In this document: positions 40,741 through 52,100 of the stretch, piece by piece
How positions within the stretch are numbered: position 1 is the first letter of the stretch
How the letters are laid out: each line of letters starts with the position of its first letter
Origin: Gymnothorax reevesii
Lineage: Eukaryota > Chordata > Actinopteri > Anguilliformes > Muraenidae
Length of the DNA stretch: 64,000 nucleotides
Direction of reading: 5' to 3'
Assembly: GCA_029721435.1 (NCBI GenBank)
Contig: CM056573.1
Location: 6,919,001-6,983,000, forward strand
Translations under genes and position numbers: made by a program
Notes under the pieces: model-generated
Database searches by the model: none
What the model saw: only the letters and a program-made list of their open reading frames with translations
Told to the model about the DNA's origin: nothing

Positions 40741-40940
40741 CCCTTTCAGAGCCATGGGCAACTATAGTTGCCAAATGATGTAAGATATCAAAATCAGATG
40801 CTGTTGAAAACCTATCATGTGGCAACTTGTTTAAAAGAGCTCCCCTGTGGGGTTGATAGGTTGATGATAGGTTCTCAACAGCTCAGGATAACTAGGCCTA
40901 TATTTTTAATTCCTTGAAAATGTATTCTGCTCTCAAAGGG
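40741..40940. mobile_element. TTAA-flanked hairpin MITE, copy 2
   Basis: Relative of 16314-16518: CCCTTTCAGAGCC at the left, GCTCTCAAAGGG at the right, with the same GGCAACTATAGTTG and AAACCTATCATGTGGCAACT core. The right flank is TTAA and the left is TAAA, one substitution from TTAA. The palindromic centre is shortened and rearranged. Confidence 0.8.
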
Positions 40941-43358
40941 TTAACATTTATTGAGTGAATCAAATGACTGTGACATGTATCCATGTACTGCAGGAAATTT
41001 GTGGGTTCAGCAGTGGCAGCTGGTGAGCCGAAAACTGGTGAAGCACAAAACTGCCCTCGAAAATAACGACTGGTCATGACCTGTTTTCAATCATTGTTTT
41101 AAATTAATATGACGTAATCTCCCAAAATGCTCAACATTATCAGATGTGGCCAGTTTTCCTAAATAAAGTAACACGGGTAAGAACGTGTCATTTGACGCAA
41201 AATTGCATTTCAATCAGCGTTATTCATATATGGATATTTTTGCTTTCTTGGTCGTAATTAAACAATCATGAAGCTAAGATTAGATACAGGATGTGCTTAA
41301 AGTAAACACGGATGCCAGCATAGTAGTTTACCTTTTTCGTAAATTGAACAATACTGTGCCTATTTAATCATTGCAACACGGTATTAAGATAGACACCGTT
41401 TGTTTAACTGCCAATGGTTAATTCTTATCATTGGAACAATTGTTTATTACCGAAAATGATTTAAAACACATCAGTACTTACTAGTTCTGGTCTTACCTTA
41501 ACAAGGAGAACTGGCCTCAACTGATGGTTTCGAGTGTATTCGGTGTTCATGAAATACCAATTTAATGCTTGAAAACAGGTCAAGACCAGTCATTTTCAAG
41601 GGATATTCTGTGCTTCAACAATTTTTAGTTCACCAGCTGCCGCAGGTCAACAGTCGCTTACACCATTTGGCAATGAAATTATAAGCACTGCTGATTTCTC
41701 TATCCAAATGTCATAGATTGAAATCATTTGTCATGTAGCCTCATAAGGCTGATGAAAAGCTCAGTCAGTCCAAAGAAATAATGCTCGCGCAAACACGGTT
41801 GTATAGTTCATGTCACCCCGGTGTTTTGTAGACCTGTGACACTGCAACAGCGCATTGTATTGCACTTCAAAAACGGTCTTCAGTATTTCAAATCTGGCTC
41901 ATTCTTGGAAAACACACACAACAGAATATGAAATTTGTTTTGGTGAGAAAACAGTTTCCACACACTGTCAGGTCAAAAGACAGCCAACATAACAAAAGAC
42001 AAGTCTGTAACTGGATCCCGTTTTATGATAACCTTAAAATGGGACTGACATTATACTGTATGTAGCAGTTTTATGGTTTCTTTGGATATGTTTGTATTTT
42101 ATATTTGTGTTTTGTGTACAGATTTTCCGTAGCTGGTCACTGCCATGAAGAATGTGGTTCCACAGTCAAATACCTGACCATTTGCAAGATTTTTTTCTTT
42201 TTAAAAGAACATTTGTCATATATCCTATTTATAATTTGATTGCTTTATAATATGGCAAATAGTTTGATGTGATAATAACATTTAAATCTTTTATTTTATG
42301 GTATTTAAGGTTCCAGTCAGGGTCTGTCTTACAGCTGCTGAAACCAGGAGTTACTAAACTTTTTCATAATTTTTTACGACCCTTTTGATGAGGATTAATC
42401 TGCAAGATTCTAATGAGCACTAATCGCATCTTACTAAAACGGAAGGGGCTGCTGTATGTCTGTCCTTCGATTTGCTCAACAACCGTTAATCTGATTGGCA
42501 TCACACTTGGCAGGTGCATTGCTTAGGACCACAGAAAAGACAATGTTGAGTGTGAAGTTGTCTGATCTACCGATTCTCAAGAATACTGCAAGCAGCAATA
42601 CTGCAAGCCAAACAATCGGTCCCCTCTGAACTTGGCGCATGGCCACTGCGCTAAGTTGTTAAATTGTGGCGTCAGTGTGTATGATGGACATACACAACAT
42701 GTTTCTACTTTGTACAATTCAAATACCTATTTTTTTGCTAGTGGTATTTACAAGGATGACATTGTGTATCTGAACATGTGAAATGTGAGTTGAAAATGAT
42801 ATATATTTAATTCTTGAAATGGAGAAGCAATGTTTTATAATATCTTGAAGGCCCAATTGGACTCTATTCCAGTCACTGAGGTTACTCGAACTGAAGTTTG
42901 GGTGCTCCTGTAATCGATGATATCTGGCGTGACAGTTTGCTTATGCTAGTTAGCGTGGTGCTCCATTAACACTTGACCCATGCTCACTGTTACTTTGGAT
43001 AGCGATAACGTCTAAATACTGAGAAAATGCTAGTCAAACCTCAAATCTCTTTCAACATTTCTGATATTTAATGCTTCTTACCTGGCACAAAATCATTCCC
43101 TGTGTCAAATTAAAACCCTTTCAGTGGCCAACTGAAATTCAACAGATAGGATGGAGAATAAGCATTGTTTCATTTGGTGTAAAATTTGCGCAAATTATGA
43201 AAACAAAATCAAAACCGATCCCCGCCCAAAAGGCTGTGTACTGTCAGAGATCAGTCAGACTAGGTTCATAACTGTGACTATTGTGACAGTCCAAGTCTCA
43301 CAACTGGCATCACTGATGGGTCCTGAGATTGTCACTTCTCTGGAGCCTGCTTAAGAAG

Positions 43359-43380
43359 AGTGAGTGAGTGAGTGAGAGAG
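43359..43380 (+). repeat. (GTGA)n microsatellite
   Basis: Five GTGA/GAGT units followed by GAGAG, between the two genes. Confidence 0.85.
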
Positions 43381-43924
43381 TGTCCCTAATAAAAAGTCAA
43401 GTGTTGGGTTTTCTTTCAAACCGAAGACAGAGGAGAGCTTTAAGCTCGGAACTATAGCTGGCCAGATTCACACTTACAAGCAGAGCAATCCAGCAGTGAG
43501 CGATACAGACAAGGCAACTTACATACACACGACATTAATCAACATTCGGCAGGAAGCAAGAGGGACAGTAATGACGCCGGACAATAATTAAAGGAGAACA
43601 TAAACTGAGGAAAATGCTGCTGGAATAGAGAAACAATTAGGATGACAATGAACACAGGACTGGTCTCAGTTTACTCTCCATGTCTTCAGAAGACTAACAG
43701 TATTTCACACTAAGAAAAGACTCAGAGACATAATCTTGGCAAACACCGGCCACTCAAAGTATTAAATGAAGGGGATCCAAATCGTAGTTTATCAATTAAA
43801 GGTTATGTTTTTCATATTTTTAATAAAAAGTCATGAGAATAAACAACACAGGCATAAATTCATTACCACTTAGTTTATGTTTTCCTTGGGTGCCAAGATT
43901 AGTTGAGGGTACCGTGAACACAAC

Positions 43925-44162
43925 ACATTCTCATCGCGACTCGTCATATAGTGACGCTACCTGACTAAGCGTCAATACATAACTAAAAAGAAGGTGTTTG
44001 GTGTCCTTATTTGATGCTTAGGATTTAGGTTTGGGTTAAGGGTTAGGGGGTAGAGTTCATTTTAAACTGGCGTCAAATAAAGACGCCAAAACCCTCCTTT
44101 TGCGTCGTATATCGAAGCTTGGTCTGGTATTGTCACTACATGAAGTGTTGGGATGAGATGGG
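43925..44162. mobile_element. MITE with CATTCTCATC ends, copy 1
   Basis: Inverted ends (CACATTCTCATCGCGAC against GTTGGGATGAGATGGG), inner inverted TAGTGACGCTACCTGAC-type repeats, and a centre containing GGGTTAAGGGTTAGGGGGTA. A second copy lies at 49206-49419. Superfamily not assigned. The GGGTTA stretch is part of the element, not telomeric DNA. Confidence 0.75.
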
Positions 44163-44799
44163 CTCATTAAACACAGTCTTGAAGAAAAAGGAAAAAGTTC
44201 TTTAAAAATTTATTAAAATGACTTCAACATTATGTATTTTAAATTGTAAAGTCAAGTGTCATTTTGTGTGTTTGTAGACTGCTACCTGGGGTCACCTGAG
44301 TTACAACAGCCCCATGCTGCCGAAAAGTAAAAAAATCAGAAGCGCAAAATGTGCAATTAAATTTTGAAGTCTTAAAAAAATCCAGATTTTACAAATATGA
44401 CTTCACTGCATTGTTTAATAAAGTACATGTGTAAGTATGTGTAAGTATATGGGCAATTAGATGCACTAAGCAGTATGTGCTTACATGGGTACAATTAAAA
44501 CATCCATAGTGTTTCAAAAAGGATCAGGAATTTGTATTTTATTTTGGGTCTCAATATTTTTATTACTTTATGAGACAGATTACATTTAGATTTGTGAGGA
44601 AATGTAAGCATAATTTCCACAGAAGGGAAAAAAAATATGATTTCATAAACTGTTCACTCAAAATGGATGGTGTTCTCTGTTATGCTTCCACTGAAAACAA
44701 TACAAATATTCCTCTGAAATACGACTGTGTCACCCATTGCCACAAGAAGACCATAATACCTGATACCAGTGCCGTCCGCTAATCCATTCCCCAGCTAGC

Positions 44800-45240
44800 C
44801 AATCAGAGTAATGCCACTCTTGACACTTGCACGATTTTTGTCCCCGCAATTCCGGGCTATGCGTCGTGGCAAGGCATGCCATGTTTGTGGTACACAACGG
44901 AGCCTTGTTTGCGCCCTGTTCGCGCTCTGTACACGCATAAGTTACGCACTGTCTAAGCAATGCGCGGCCAAAAATATGAAGTATGCGCAAACAATGTGTG
45001 AACACTTCATGAGAAGTTCCTGCCTTGTGCGAATGGTTAGTGACATGCGCGAACTGTGCATGAGCTGGGCGTGCCATGATCACGTGAGCAACTCGTGACA
45101 ACACCCGAACACGGCACGCATTGACACGCACCGTTGGTAGTGTTCGCGCCGAGTTCGCGTAGTGTTCACGGTTGGGTCATGCAAGTGGCACGCACATGGC
45201 ACGAACCTTGCGAGCCGAATTTTTAAACATTTCAAAATTC
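44800..45240. other. CpG-rich patch with repeated GTTCGCGC/TGCGCGAAC-like words
   Basis: About 440 bases with far more CG dinucleotides than the AT-rich flanks and many variants of TTCGCG, GTGCGAAC and GCACGC on both strands. It has several short ORFs but none convincing. It could be a CpG island of an unseen transcript or a young repeat that has not yet lost its CpGs. Confidence 0.45.
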
Positions 45241-46059
45241 TCTTTATGACAGGGCACGCATCCCTGCACCCTTCACACTCTCCTCATGCTCATTCCCAAA
45301 GACTTTAATCATTGCCGTGACACATTGCGGGAACAAAAATCTAAGTGTTAGGGTGGCATAAGCAACAGTGAAGATATACACCAGTAAGCCAAAATATTTT
45401 AAGCCACTCATAGTTGAAGCAAGTAACGTTCTCTTAACAATGGCACATGTCAAAGTCTGGTAGTCTTCACTTTCTGTTCATTAGACTCAATTTAGAGTAA
45501 AAGTTGGTTGGATGAAGATAAAGTTCTTCTGAATAATAGTTTCAAAGGCCAGAACTTGTGGGCTCTCGCTAGACCCCGCAATCTTGAATATGATCCGGTT
45601 GTTCGCTTTTCCCAGCTTCTTCACGGTCCATATCACCAGTGGTGTCTTATGAGTTAGGACAAGCAATTTAGCTTCAGAGGCAAAAAACACCTGCCCTCTC
45701 TTCACTCAGTACATACTTCCACCTTTCAGTATTGCACAGCTGTGGTGGCAGGCCACAGACCTACAAGGCTACTAACATTCACAGTCAGCAGATAGATCTT
45801 AAACGCTGAGCGAACGGTCAACCAACAAAAGGTCAACCGTGAAGCAAGTCAAAGAGAATTTCAATGAATGTGTTTCCATGACATTTGAAAAAATCTAATT
45901 ATTGTGTTAGCCCGACAAAACCGGAAAACAGCGCACATTACGTCAAACACTGCTGAGCTACTGACCAGTCAGAGTCTAATCCTGATGCTCAGGAACACGA
46001 TTTGCAGGAAAACCTGGTTCCAAAAATTCAAGTGGACATCAGTTAGATGGAGCTGTTTG

Positions 46060-46125
46060 ACAGACCTACACATTACTGGGCAGGTGGTTTTAATGTTATG
46101 GCTGATTGGTGTTTATCTCTCACTT
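46060..46125 (+). repeat. Fragment of common fish repeat end
   Basis: CACATTACTGGGCAGGTGGTTTTAATGTTATGGCTGATTGGTGT matches a repeat end I recognise as frequent in fish genomes. Only this end is visible. Confidence 0.5.
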
Positions 46126-46423
46126 CACAAATTGCCGTAATCTGGCGTGCTGTTATGAGATTACGGACTGTCTCAATAAACCTTTGTCTCAGGATACAGT
46201 GCGGATATAGCAAGTATATCAGTTTGATAAGTGTTTCTGAGATATTTTTGGTCATGACATAATATGATTTATGATTAGCATTGGTAAAAATCTCTGATTT
46301 TGACAGTCTATTCCAACATCTCTTTAAACAGACCAAATATAAAAGCTGGAATGACATCATTGATAGCAGGTGCAGTTTCTTTGGTCCTGAATTAAAACGG
46401 AGGCATTAGTGCTATCATGTGCG

Positions 46424-46447
46424 TATGTATATATATATATATATATA
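46424..46447 (+). repeat. (TA)n microsatellite
   Basis: GTATGTATATATATATATAT-type run of about 24 bases. Confidence 0.9.
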
Positions 46448-48242
46448 GAAAATCTTGAAAAATAATGGTGCTACTTGACTCGCTTTTAAGGTGAAGTGAA
46501 TCAATTGGCAACACTTAGATCATACTGAAACAGGGTTGATGTCTGACTTTGGTTTCATTTCACAGTATTTTGACATTTGTGACTCACCAGGAGTGATGAA
46601 AAAGGCTGCTAAGAACAACAGAAGACATCTTGTCAACGCTTAATAGCAAAAAAAAAAAACAAAAAGAAGAGAAGCACACTGTTGTCTGGAAGGGATTACA
46701 GAGAGCTCTTCATCAACCGCCGCCGCTGCTCAAAACCTGTCACATGGCTCTGGTACCAGAGGGGACAGGGAAATTATGAGTGATTTATAAATCGTCTTAC
46801 ATCTATATTAAATGGAAAAGAGAACGAGATAAATTATTTTATGTTTTACCTCATCAACTGTCTTACTTTGGAAACACATATCCCAAAAATTCTGGGGCAG
46901 GGACAATTTAGACTTGAAAAGTGTGGTAATGCTAAAAACAGAAGCACAGGTGTTAAGCAGGTAAAGCTATCGCACTTGGATACAAAAGGTGCATCAAAAA
47001 AAGGCCCAGTTTACAAGCAATACGTGGTGGAGGCTCGCCGCTTTGCAAAAGATAAAAAATAAAAAACTGCATGATTGAATACCGCAACAGTTCAAAGATA
47101 ACATGTCGCGACAAAAACGCCCTCTCCAATACACAATATTATTATGGACTCAGAGAATCTGTGCAAAAGGTTTGGTTGAAAATCAATACTGAGCACCTCT
47201 GATCGATGCTTCAGATCCACTCCATTAAAAACCAACTTGCTTTTGCGATTGATAAAACCAAATGGGCTGGGACTACTTCGGAAATAAGTTACTAATAAAC
47301 ACCATTCTTCATTACATTCACAAGGCAATATTTTTCTAAATATTTCTCTAAAATGAACATTTGCTGATTATCCAGAAACACAAAGTAAGTTTCTAAATCA
47401 ATTTACGAAAAATATTCCATTTTTATTTTATTTGCGCATTAGTAGATATTTAATGAGATGAAAACTCATTTGCTTGATTAATAAAAACAGAATGTCACAA
47501 TAATTAAAATTCTTTTTTAGGTATGTTAATTCCACTGTTAGGAACTGGGTAGACGGGAAGCCAATTGCAGGGTTGAAGATCAGCCCCTCCGGCGCATTTG
47601 GTCTGGGGGGGGTGAGGAGAAATGGAGGAAGGCTTGGGGAGAACCCATTGTGCCTAATAATTTGCTCAGTAATAATTTAGCTGCTTGGAAGAGACACCAG
47701 GGGGGAGAACTAGAATTAAGAGTGAAATATTTGAGTAAGTCATCAGAGCAACCCCTTAGCCAAGGACAATCCATCACCGACTGAGATAAAACCAGAAACT
47801 TATATACACAAGAAAATCAGAACGGCCACAGCTGATCACACAAAGAGAATAAGGAGACTACAATCAACCATAAAACTGCCAAACTCACGCAGACTGCTGA
47901 AGCCATTTAGGCAACACAGGGGTTTGGACATCTGCAAAATTACATGAAGATTGAAGCAAGGGCAAATCTTTAGCCTATTCACAAATGTACCTCCCAAAAA
48001 GTTTGATTTTATGCTTTCCTGACTATAAATTTTGGTACAATGTTGATGCTTTCAAAGCCATTAATGTCTGGTTTGAGGCTCTCAATTCAAGTGGCAGAAG
48101 GCAGGTATGAGTACATGTAGACACTGTCATTGCATGATGTCATTGCATGATGTCATAACATAATGCGCAGATCTATCTTAATACCAGGAAGGGAATGCTA
48201 AAAGAGTTTTTCATAAAGCACTTGCATCTTATTTTCAGCACT

Positions 48243-48790
48243 AAGGGGCCAATCACACCAAACACGCTTTATCAGGGTCCGGAGCCCGTTTTGTTAATAT
48301 TGTTAAGGATTAGAAGTGTTTTGGATGCTGCTTTTGAGTGCCGGACGTCTCGCTGTTTTTAGGTGCTCTTCTGGTGGAAAACATTCCTTCTTTGAGGCGC
48401 CTCAATAAATCATTTTTAATCAGTTTTTTCCGGTCGTCAAATAACTTGAAAGTATGGGCAGAGTTAATTTCACGTTGGGTTCCATTGTAAACAATGACAT
48501 ATATGCTGTCACAGTTCGCACCGTCTTGACTCTATAGCAAACAGTTTCGCAAAAAGTTTTTGCAAAAAGTGACAGTTGCTTCAAAAAAAACAAACAACCC
48601 ACCAGACTTTACAATGGAATTTGTTTGCTACTGCCGTTAACTTTGTTTGCGGAGTGAGTGACAGGAGCGTTATTTAGCGAGGGGAGAAAAGACGAGCCCA
48701 GCACTTTTTAGAGCGTAGACTTCAAAAAAAAGAGAGATGTGCCTCGCATTTCCACACCGATAAAGCACATTCAGCGTGATTGGCCCTTTA
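48243..48790. mobile_element. DNA element with GGGCCAATCAC inverted ends
   Basis: AAGGGGCCAATCACACCAAA at the left and the inverse of TTTAAAGGGCCAATCACGCT at the right; both ends continue with a GCTTTATC word. About 550 bases, no transposase. It lies within 150 bases of the itpka stop codon and so probably inside the itpka 3' UTR. Target duplication not clear. Confidence 0.6.
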
Positions 48791-48936
48791 AAGGACATTA
48801 GCTACATCGGCTGTAAATCAGGTGAAGGTTTTCGTGTGGCCTTGTGTCTTCCTGCCCTCTCAGTCTGCCAAGGAAAAAAGGCATCACTTTCATTAAGACC
48901 ATCGACTGAGAGCAACCCTGGGGTCTGAGTGAAAGT

Positions 48937-49140
48937 TCACTTATGAGCCAAAAAACTCAGCAGTTGATACATGTTCTCCAGACCCCAGAGGAAGCCATCC
49001 TCTCGATTTCCCTCTTGCCAAGGCGCCACGTGGTTCAGCGTGTGTCCCTCAGGAAGGGCTGTGGTCTTGCCGAAGTCGATCAGCCACATCTCAGCCTTCT
49101 CAGTGTGGTCATGGATGAAGAGGAGCGAGGACCCGATGAC
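48937..49140 (-). CDS. itpka: itpka last exon: DFG-like motif and stop
   Basis: 67 residues: [49 protein letters not shown], then HK and TGA (48937-48939). Contains the SSLLF and IDFGK motifs shared by all inositol polyphosphate kinases. A MITE (49206-49419) lies only about 65 bases upstream of the acceptor. Confidence 0.96.
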   Translation of the reverse strand, partial: VIGSSLLFIHDHTEKAEMWLIDFGKTTALPEGHTLNHVAPWQEGNREDGFLWGLENMYQLLSFLAHK

Positions 49141-52100
49141 CTACAAGACACCAGGGGCAGAAGGTCACTCGGCATTAAAGGCTAACTGCATATCATCATA
49201 ATCAACACATTCTCATCCCGACTTGGCGTCGATACACGAAGAAAAAGGAGGCTTTTGCCGTCCTTATTTGATGTTAAGGGTTACGATTCGGGTTAAGGGT
49301 TAGGGGGTAGGGTTCATTTTAAACTGGCGTGAAATAATGACATCAAAAGCCTCTTTTTGGTCGTATATTGACGCTTGGTCAGGTAGCGTCACTATATGGC
49401 GAATTGGGATGAGACTGGGGCCTCACAATCCTTATACAGTATATTAGCTTTCTAAAAGATGCTAATGTCCCAAAAAATCTATGAACACAAAGCAAACAAC
49501 AACATACCAATTGAAGTCCTCTTATGAAATTCAAATAAATTACCCAGCGCCAAGCTGAAATGTTCCAGTCAAAATGTATGAATATAGCCAAGCAGAGCCA
49601 AAAGTGTCCTGAATATTTTACATTTTTCCGGTCGCAGTATTAACAGTCTTGTCCTCACTCGTCCCTCCAGTGAGAGACCAGAATACTTGTACCAAGCCAT
49701 TTTTGTACTAAACTGCTTAATTGGGGGACAATAGATGATCCAATTCTTCCTCAGTAAATATCCAAATTTGAATTAATGAATGAATATATGCATGCATGTG
49801 TACAATCATTTTGAGCCAGGCTTTAACCAGGACTGTCCTACTTACTTCATGTCTCTTGAAAAATTCAGAAGACTCCAGCGCCTTCTGTAGTTCCTCCAGC
49901 CTCCTCAGGTAGGTTCTCTACAAAAAAAAAACATGCATGGGAATAAGGCAAATAGGGATAATCTCAGAGTAAACATACTGAAGAGCACGTTATTTAGAAT
50001 GTCTCTCAAAAAGATAGTGTTCAATAAATAGTCAACACAGTGAACGTCACATCAGCGTGAAGAATACTCTTAACCAGTAGTCTATCAAATAAGTGATCTT
50101 AAACCTTAAATTTTTCAGTGGATTAGATGTAAAATGTAACATCCAGCACAGCTGACTCTAGAGTCGTGCGAGTCCCTCGGTACGAAGTTTCCATAGTGCC
50201 ATCTTAGCTAGCATAGCTACATGTATAATCATCACAGTATTTCAAAATTTTGCATGTTTTTCACAAAGCATTGTTTCTAAAAAAAAAGCCATACAAGTCA
50301 AATAATCCAATCAGTTGTTTCATTTTCATCTCATATCAATAAAGTGATGCGATTTGAATATTAACTGAATGAATTTCGCATCTTGTTTCTTTCAAGAAAA
50401 CTTTACAATTTTGTTGTGTATGCTCGCAGCTTTCTCGGCGTCAGCCAGTGAACCGATTCTCATCGCACTGTGAGCCTATAGTCACCAGTTCATCCAGAAT
50501 ATGACTAAAAAAGGTGTGCCGCATAGATCAAGAGATTTTAAAATTCTCCTCTCGCATGTCGCCCTCAAGGTTTCCCTCGTCACCCATGAGAATTCCATTC
50601 GAATTTACCCTTTTGTGGGACACTTTGTCATAGTTGGAAACTTAAAGATTAAAAATGAATGTATCGCTTTCAAACTGCTGTTTGTCAAGGTTAAGGGGTC
50701 AAAATTTATGAGGGGCTCATGTCATTAGTTTTTGGTTATGTTGCGTTTGTGTAGAGGTTACCAAAAGTGGTAGCAATAAAAGTGGCGAATATAGGTGCAG
50801 TTAAGTTATGATATTTATCTCTTATGATTCCTCTGTGTCCTGTAGATCAGCTGTTTCAGCTCGTCAGAGTCACTCGAGAGCACTTACCTGTCACCGCTAG
50901 GTGCTCTTCAGTCAGAGAACAGAGAGGACTTCACTCAGTCACATGATTGTCAGATTTTCAAATCCAGAGTCTGATTTAAGCTCGTCATCAAAGAAGCAGC
51001 TTCTCATCGCGCTTACTTCACAACCCTTCACCACCCCAGCTCCACCTGACTGCTACAACATTCACGTATTGAGTTTCCTAACTGAGTTACACTGATCTAT
51101 AACTGTGTCTCTTTAGTGATGTCATTGTTGCTGTAGGCTCTGTTCTGTTGAGGGCGGGGGGGCAGTTGCCTGGACGGGCAGTGATGTGTCCGAACAGTGC
51201 CACGTCGCCAAACTCAATGTGTGCTTGTATGCCTAAAATAAACTATTTTGACGAAGTGGTCCTCTCAGACCTCTCATTTACACAAAGTAAAAGTTGCTTA
51301 AAAACACAATCATGCAGCAACAGTCCCCAGCACTATACTTATTCAGTCTCCTGCAGGCACCCTCTCTTCTACAGAGCGCCCATCGTAACGATGTACAGTC
51401 ACAATACTTCCCTTCAGTCACGGCCACTTACAACGATCTTTCTGTTCCCACCCACGAAATCGATGAAAATTTGTATGATCTCCTCCTTCAACCGGGTTTT
51501 CTTGAAGTCTGTGTTGCACGTCCCGTCCGGTCGCTAAAAAAGGGATCACATTTATGATCATAGTCAGGCATGGCATCGTCCATTTTCATCAGCTGATTCA
51601 GATGCTGAATCTCCACAAGTAAACTAGATCTGCAAAAATAATCCAAATCAGCAGTATCTTAAATTAAAACAGAATCATTGATGATCCATCACTCTTATTT
51701 ATCTGTGGGTGTGAGGTGGCTTCCCATGTATGTGCCTGCATTTCAATCCCCAACGTGATAATGATGTATTTGACCAAAATTATAACGTTTTTTTTTTTTT
51801 CTGACCACTTCACCTTCATCAAGTCATAATTTTTAATGAACTTTGGCAAATTGCAAGAGGTTACTTCTGTGTCTTGGGGGTCATCCTGGGGGTAAAATGC
51901 ATCTGTATCCTCTACTCCTAAGGTTTCCAACAATCCATACTTTCTACATTTTTTGTAACCCTTTGAGCGTCAAATGCATTCTCAAGGAATCAAAAATGTA
52001 GTTATCCTGAGCTTTTGAAAACCTATCATGTGGCAACTCGTTTAAAAGAGCCCCCCCCCCCCCCCCCTGCAGGGGAGCTCTTTTAAACAAGTTGCCACAT

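Larger units (their letters stand above)
39402..43924 (+). other. ltk 3' UTR and flank
   Basis: The 3' UTR starts at 39402; its end is not clear. The first AATAAA on the plus strand that I noticed is at 41162-41167, which would make a UTR of about 1.8 kb. The stretch contains MITE copy 2 (40741-40940), a GTGA microsatellite (43359-43380) and no other gene. Confidence 0.4.
44163..48936. other. Intergenic space between convergent ltk and itpka
   Basis: No coding exon recognised. It contains a CpG-rich patch (44800-45240), a short repeat fragment (46060-46125), a TA microsatellite, a segment at 47760-47900 resembling 3340-3480, and a TIR element at 48243-48790. The itpka 3' UTR must run leftwards from 48936. 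A minus-strand AATAAA lies near 47425, which would give a long UTR; this is only a guess. Confidence 0.5.

Noticed and set aside
44038..44055. Telomere-like GGGTTA repeats (also at 49293-49312)
   Set aside because: Only two to three units, and both occurrences lie at the same place within two copies of one MITE.
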